A DNA stretch of 10,646 nt from the NCBI GenBank assembly GCA_003501835.1, contig DNOU01000159.1, forward strand, positions 5,306 through 15,951. The letters run 5' to 3'. Below are positions 7,664 to 10,646 of the stretch, in pieces; the first letter of the stretch is position 1; every line of letters begins with the position of its first letter. The translations under genes were made by a program, and so were the position numbers. Below the pieces are notes generated by a model, which searched no databases, was not told where the DNA came from, and was given only the letters and a program-made list of their open reading frames with translations. Source of the DNA: Anaerolineaceae bacterium (GTDB lineage: Bacteria; Chloroflexota; Anaerolineae; Anaerolineales; Anaerolineaceae).

Positions 7664-9247
7664 TTAATCATCCCTTTTCATGCGAAATATCTTTTCTGAA
7701 TATGAAGATTTATCCTTTTCAGTCCTATTCAAGACAGGGCGTTTGAATTCCTCTATTATTTTCAACCCGCTTAGCTTTGCAATTTGAGGATAAATGTTAA
7801 AGCTATCATTGGCTACAATGAAAATTTCACAATCATTTACTAGGTAATTCATCATGTTTATAAGAACTGTAGAAATTCCCTTAACATACTCATTCCTTGC
7901 GGCTAAGCCCTTGCCCTTTGATTGAGGACCAATTTCTTCGCTATCTCGCCTAGGAATATTAAACATTTCATAGGCATATGCATGTTGCTCATGATAATCT
8001 ATCATTCCAACATATGGAGGACTAGTGAATATACCCTTAGCTTTCTTCTCACTTAACAATGTTTGCAGGGCTTTATCCAAAGATGAAAGACTTTTATTCA
8101 AATCAATTTCTCTTGAATCACCAGTGATACATATTTGATGAGTCTTAGTTCGAAGGCCATCAAATTCTAACAATCTCTTAATTGTATCCTTGGAATAAAA
8201 ATCCCACCAATATGATAATGAAAAAAGAGGCTTACAAATTTTATTGTGCTTATGGCAATAATATGGTTCGAGGACTGGCTCGATCAAAGTTGCAAGATCA
8301 GAATGCGTCGTTGCCCTGCAGGATCGTGCAGTTCTGCTAAGAATTAATCTTAATATATTTTTAGCATCTTCATTTTTTACAGAATTAATTTGGTTTAATA
8401 AAAAAATAATTTCACTTTTCACTGGAGGTGTAAACCATTTATTTATGAAGCTATTATTCGGATTTTTCTCATGCAAGTTAATAAAATATTTCTGCTGGAT
8501 AATCTTTGAAATTTTACCAATCTCATTTACTTTAGCGTGTGAATATGAAGCTAAATCAATTTCACCTCTGCGTACACGATAAAGTATATCTGGTGTTGGA
8601 AAAAACTCTTTGTTAAATTCAGATATAGAATTTGTGAGCTCTGTATCGAAATCCTTCCAAATAGAATTGGAAAAAGCATTTTGTAATTGTTGCGTTATTT
8701 TAAGAGTTTCTTGCGAGAGTTTATCTATATCGTGTTTCTCAACCTTCATATTGCTAATTAGGGTATTGAACTCTGAAATATCAACTCCGATAGCATTAAT
8801 ACCAAGTTCATTTGCTTGAACCAATGTGGTTCCACTCCCACAAAAGGGATCAATTACGATGTCACCTCGATGAAAAAAAACCTCTTTTTTTGATCCATTC
8901 AAATGGTCATCAAGAAAGTATTCAACTAACTGTGGGATGAACTTTCCTTTGTAGGGATGGAGACGATGAACGTGTTTTGTTCGTTCATATTCTTTTACAT
9001 TATCAAATGAAAGTTCCCAATTTAAATCCTCTCCAACTTGAGATTTCCATTGTATTTTATTGTTTTCTAACTGAGAGTAATAGTTTTCGAGGTCTTCAAT
9101 TCTCAAAAAAGAATTCCCATTAATAATGTGCCTTCGCAATTGACCATACTTAATTAAGTAAGAAATGTTTTCACGAGAAACATTTTTCCTATACTTGTCG
9201 TTAACATATCGGACCGATTCATCAATTGTCAGAAGATGATTTTCCAT
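7664..9247 (-). CDS. Site-specific DNA methyltransferase (probably N4-cytosine) with N-terminal helix-turn-helix
   Basis: A 527-residue SAM-dependent DNA methyltransferase, the modification half of the R-M pair. Residues 5-57 (LTIDESVRYVN to RIEDLENYY) look like an excisionase/MerR-type winged helix-turn-helix. RLHPYKGKFIPQLVEYFL (95-112) is followed by the SAM loop DPFCGSGTT (133-141) and GVDISEFN. After a long middle region with RSCRATTHSDLAT and CHKHNKIC (331-338), GDSRE (376-380) and the catalytic TSPPY (408-412) appear. The C-terminus, with VLNRT and SSYSEKIFRMKR, is typical for the family. SPPY favours N4-cytosine methylation, which would suit an A-free target such as GGNCC, but this is inference. 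The ATG at 9247 has no clear ribosome site and is the only ATG in frame before an upstream stop. The endonuclease gene starts 8-14 bp downstream. Confidence 0.87.
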   Translation of the reverse strand: MENHLLTIDESVRYVNDKYRKNVSRENISYLIKYGQLRRHIINGNSFLRIEDLENYYSQLENNKIQWKSQVGEDLNWELSFDNVKEYERTKHVHRLHPYKGKFIPQLVEYFLDDHLNGSKKEVFFHRGDIVIDPFCGSGTTLVQANELGINAIGVDISEFNTLISNMKVEKHDIDKLSQETLKITQQLQNAFSNSIWKDFDTELTNSISEFNKEFFPTPDILYRVRRGEIDLASYSHAKVNEIGKISKIIQQKYFINLHEKNPNNSFINKWFTPPVKSEIIFLLNQINSVKNEDAKNILRLILSRTARSCRATTHSDLATLIEPVLEPYYCHKHNKICKPLFSLSYWWDFYSKDTIKRLLEFDGLRTKTHQICITGDSREIDLNKSLSSLDKALQTLLSEKKAKGIFTSPPYVGMIDYHEQHAYAYEMFNIPRRDSEEIGPQSKGKGLAARNEYVKGISTVLINMMNYLVNDCEIFIVANDSFNIYPQIAKLSGLKIIEEFKRPVLNRTEKDKSSYSEKIFRMKRDD

Positions 9248-9260
9248 TTCATCGCCAGCT

Positions 9261-9281
9261 ATTGTAAAAATTGCAAAGCAA
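9261..9281 (-). promoter_or_regulatory. Possible promoter and operator of the R-M pair
   Basis: On the minus strand TACAAT (9266-9261) is a good -10 box 13 nt before the methyltransferase ATG, so the mRNA would start only about 6 nt before the codon. That would explain the absent ribosome site. No good -35 is seen at 16-18 bp. An inverted repeat TTGC-AAA-GCAA (9271-9281) lies just upstream of the -10, where a repressor would act; the helix-turn-helix of the methyltransferase is a candidate binder. All of this is inferred from position. Confidence 0.35.
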
Positions 9282-9400
9282 AATTCAGAAGAGAATATCT
9301 ATACATGAAACTAGCCTTTCAATCTCGGAATAAATGTTGGTGCAGTATTAACGGTACTCATGTAAATTCATTCATTAATTATAAAACATATTTTCTGATT

Positions 9401-9432
9401 AAAAAAACTGCACCTCAGCTCGTTTTATTGGT
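9401..9432 (-). terminator. Weak terminator-like site after the DUF5714 gene
   Basis: On the minus strand, downstream of the stop at 9469, a short CTG-x5-CAG stem is followed directly by seven T residues (complement of the A-run near 9401-9407). The stem is too short to be convincing, so this is a tentative call. Confidence 0.25.
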
Positions 9433-9468
9433 TTACAGCCTTAGAACCAAAAAATTTGCTTAATCGCA

Positions 9469-10194
9469 TCAATTGGTAACTATTTTACTTACCTGTAGCC
9501 CACTGTAAAATGGGCATCCCTTTTGTAAACACTGTTTGTTAAGAGGGCTGAAATCACAGTGGATCGATTCCGGCATTTCGAGCTTTACCCCAAACTCTTT
9601 TTGCAGGAACGCGTCCGCACACTGTAATGCCAGGAATGTATCACGTTTGCAGCAGCGCGGTCCGCCGTGTTCTGCTATTGACAGCAAACTTTCGGCGGTC
9701 ATTCGGTTGCAAAGCTGCCAGGTCTGTGTAGAAAGGGGCGATGACCCGGTGATCAGGCTGATAAAAATCCCCGTACCCACCGCAGCACCGCAATTACCGC
9801 AAAATCCACACGAGCCACCCATGACGCCTTCAGCGCGATGCCGCGCCTGCCTGAGTTGAATCGGCAAATTGCCGCCCGGTTTGACCTGGTTGTAAGATGC
9901 CAGCAGCACAGCGGGTACCAGGAAATGATGCTCGGGTCCGTGCATGGCAACGGATGGATGGCTCATCAGGTTGATGGCCATTGCGACGGGGTTCCTGGAG
10001 GTGGATTGCAGGCAATAGCTCTCGAACAAGTCGCTGGGCTCAGCCCTGTGGCAGGTGTCACATACGTAATGCCCTGCAGCGCAATTAACTTCCGAAAGGT
10101 AGGTGCTGCCGCAGTAAACGCAAATCTGCTCCACTGCGTGTGATTGATAGACGAGCGGCTCGCCACATAACAAACAGCCGGATGGATATTTCAC
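9469..10194 (-). CDS. DUF5714-type cysteine-rich protein of unknown function
   Basis: A 241-residue protein with 18 cysteines that I recognise as DUF5714-like; the molecular role is not known to me. The N-terminus is zinc-ribbon-like: C7-x2-C10, C25-x2-C28, C38, then C45-x2-C48-H49. The central block contains NPVAMAINLM, MHGPEHHFLVPAVLLASY and the glycine-rich GGSCGFCGNCGAAVGTGI (127 onward, C129, C132, C135). Further on are GGPRCCKRD (C181, C182) and a C-terminal group with C213, C222 and C227 (CLQKGCPFY). Such patterns suggest metal or Fe-S binding or redox work. No signal peptide or clear membrane helix is seen. The start is GTG at 10194, with AAAGGA 7 nt before it. GC content is similar to the dcw genes, unlike the R-M pair. 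Confidence 0.85.
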   Translation of the reverse strand: MKYPSGCLLCGEPLVYQSHAVEQICVYCGSTYLSEVNCAAGHYVCDTCHRAEPSDLFESYCLQSTSRNPVAMAINLMSHPSVAMHGPEHHFLVPAVLLASYNQVKPGGNLPIQLRQARHRAEGVMGGSCGFCGNCGAAVGTGIFISLITGSSPLSTQTWQLCNRMTAESLLSIAEHGGPRCCKRDTFLALQCADAFLQKEFGVKLEMPESIHCDFSPLNKQCLQKGCPFYSGLQVSKIVTN

Positions 10195-10229
10195 AAAGAA
10201 TTCCTTTCTGTATCTTTGTCCGGAGAACT

Positions 10230-10276
10230 ATTTTACAATCCATTAAAACATCTTTTTGATGATACATCATATGATG
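10230..10276 (-). promoter_or_regulatory. Tentative upstream region of the DUF5714 gene with a 12-bp palindrome
   Basis: On the minus strand TAAAAT (10235-10230) could be a -10 box 35 nt before the GTG start; no good -35 accompanies it. A perfect 12-bp palindrome, CATCATATGATG, at 10265-10276 lies about 30-40 bp further upstream, where an activator or other dimeric regulator could bind. Confidence 0.3.
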
Positions 10277-10286
10277 AGTACATGAA

Positions 10287-10319
10287 AAGGTGCGAACACA
10301 AAAAAGGCATTCGCACCTT
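10287..10319 (-). terminator. Hairpin after the peroxiredoxin gene, probable terminator
   Basis: A perfect 10-bp inverted repeat, AAGGTGCGAA (10287-10296) and TTCGCACCTT (10310-10319), with a 13-nt loop. It lies about 45 bp downstream of the stop at 10365 on the minus strand. There the stem runs into CCTTTTC, a short U-rich end, so terminator activity is plausible but not textbook. Confidence 0.45.
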
Positions 10320-10350
10320 CTCATATTTACATTTCCCGATATGGTTAAAT

Positions 10351-10366
10351 GAGACCACCTGGTCTC
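10351..10366. repeat. 7-bp inverted repeat at the peroxiredoxin stop codon
   Basis: GAGACCA (10351-10357) and TGGTCTC (10360-10366) form a perfect inverted repeat with a 2-nt centre that overlaps the TGA stop (10367-10365). No T-run follows on either strand. It may add to the 3' structure of the mRNA together with the larger hairpin downstream. Confidence 0.4.
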
Positions 10367-10646
10367 AAGAAGCTCCCACAGCTTTCACCGCCTCCAGCAA
10401 TTCCTGACTCTCCTGCAGCCAGGGCAGGGGGTTGTAGATACGCTTGATGTAGCGGATAATCCCTGCGGGGTCGACCACGATGGCGGCAGTGCGCTGCAGC
10501 CCGACAAAGTTCTTGGTCAATTCAAACTGGTGATAGACGTCCCGTTCAGGATCCGCAAGAATGGGAAAAGGTGCCTTAAGCTGCTCGCCGTACTGACCGG
10601 CGCGTTCGAGCGTGTCCCCCAGGATGATCAGGATCTGGGCATTTTC
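10365..10646 (-). CDS. Peroxiredoxin / AhpC-TSA-type redoxin (C-terminal part, cut by window edge)
   Basis: The reading frame enters from the right edge and ends at TGA 10367-10365, giving 93 residues. The visible part shows FPILADPERDVYHQFEL, then AAIVVDPAGIIRYIKR. This is the late part of a thioredoxin-fold peroxiredoxin of the AhpC/TSA or Bcp type, where a conserved Asp-Pro and a beta strand precede a final helix. Such enzymes reduce hydroperoxides through an N-terminal peroxidatic cysteine. That cysteine (usual context TxxC) lies outside the window, so activity cannot be confirmed. No cysteine occurs in the visible part, so any resolving cysteine must be further upstream or in a partner. 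The gene may be unrelated to the DUF5714 gene, since a likely terminator separates them. Confidence 0.8.
   Translation of the reverse strand, partial: ENAQILIILGDTLERAGQYGEQLKAPFPILADPERDVYHQFELTKNFVGLQRTAAIVVDPAGIIRYIKRIYNPLPWLQESQELLEAVKAVGAS

Noticed and set aside
9236..9463. 75-residue plus-strand open frame in the gap before the methyltransferase gene
   Set aside because: It overlaps the methyltransferase start and the probable promoter, has no ribosome site, and has random-looking composition.
6740..9468. Insertion-site repeats or integrase remnants around the R-M pair
   Set aside because: I looked for matching direct or inverted repeats near both ends and saw only chance AT-rich similarity, with no recombinase fragment.

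Overview
The window carries a bacterial division and cell-wall (dcw) gene cluster on the minus strand, an AT-rich restriction-modification (R-M) pair directly behind its promoter, and a cysteine-rich DUF5714-type gene plus the end of a peroxiredoxin gene at the right edge. All recognised genes are on the minus strand. The moderately GC-rich cluster genes, the gene order and the DUF5714-type protein suggest a peptidoglycan-making anaerobe, perhaps of the Chloroflexota (Anaerolineae). That placement rests on remembered family resemblance and is not proven by the sequence.

Region 1 (about 1-6545), read right to left in the direction of transcription: an mraZ promoter with four MraZ-type boxes, then mraZ, rsmH, a small FtsL-like membrane protein, a class B penicillin-binding protein (ftsI), murF, mraY and the start of murD, which runs off the left edge. 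Genes are 1-8 bp apart or overlap by ATGA, so this is one tightly coupled operon. It encodes a transcription repressor, a 16S rRNA methyltransferase, septal division proteins and cytoplasmic and membrane steps of peptidoglycan precursor synthesis. murE, which commonly sits between ftsI and murF, is absent from that place: only 8 bp separate the two genes.

Region 2 (about 6545-9468) is clearly more AT-rich by eye. It holds a DNA methyltransferase with an N-terminal excisionase/MerR-like helix-turn-helix, followed by a PD-(D/E)xK restriction endonuclease resembling the TdeIII/MjaII group. The base composition and the position between housekeeping genes suggest horizontal acquisition. A possible near-leaderless promoter with a small inverted repeat lies in front of the methyltransferase gene.

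Region 3 (9469-10646) returns to higher GC. It has a 241-residue DUF5714-type protein with 18 cysteines and a GTG start, an intergenic stretch with a 12-bp palindrome and a 10-bp-stem hairpin, and the C-terminal 93 residues of a thioredoxin-fold peroxide reductase-like protein.

No tRNA, rRNA, CRISPR array or insertion sequence was seen. The clearest regulatory finding is the MraZ operator: four GTGG repeats at exact 10-bp spacing immediately after the -10 box. The least explained items are the helix-turn-helix fusion on the methyltransferase and the DUF5714 protein.
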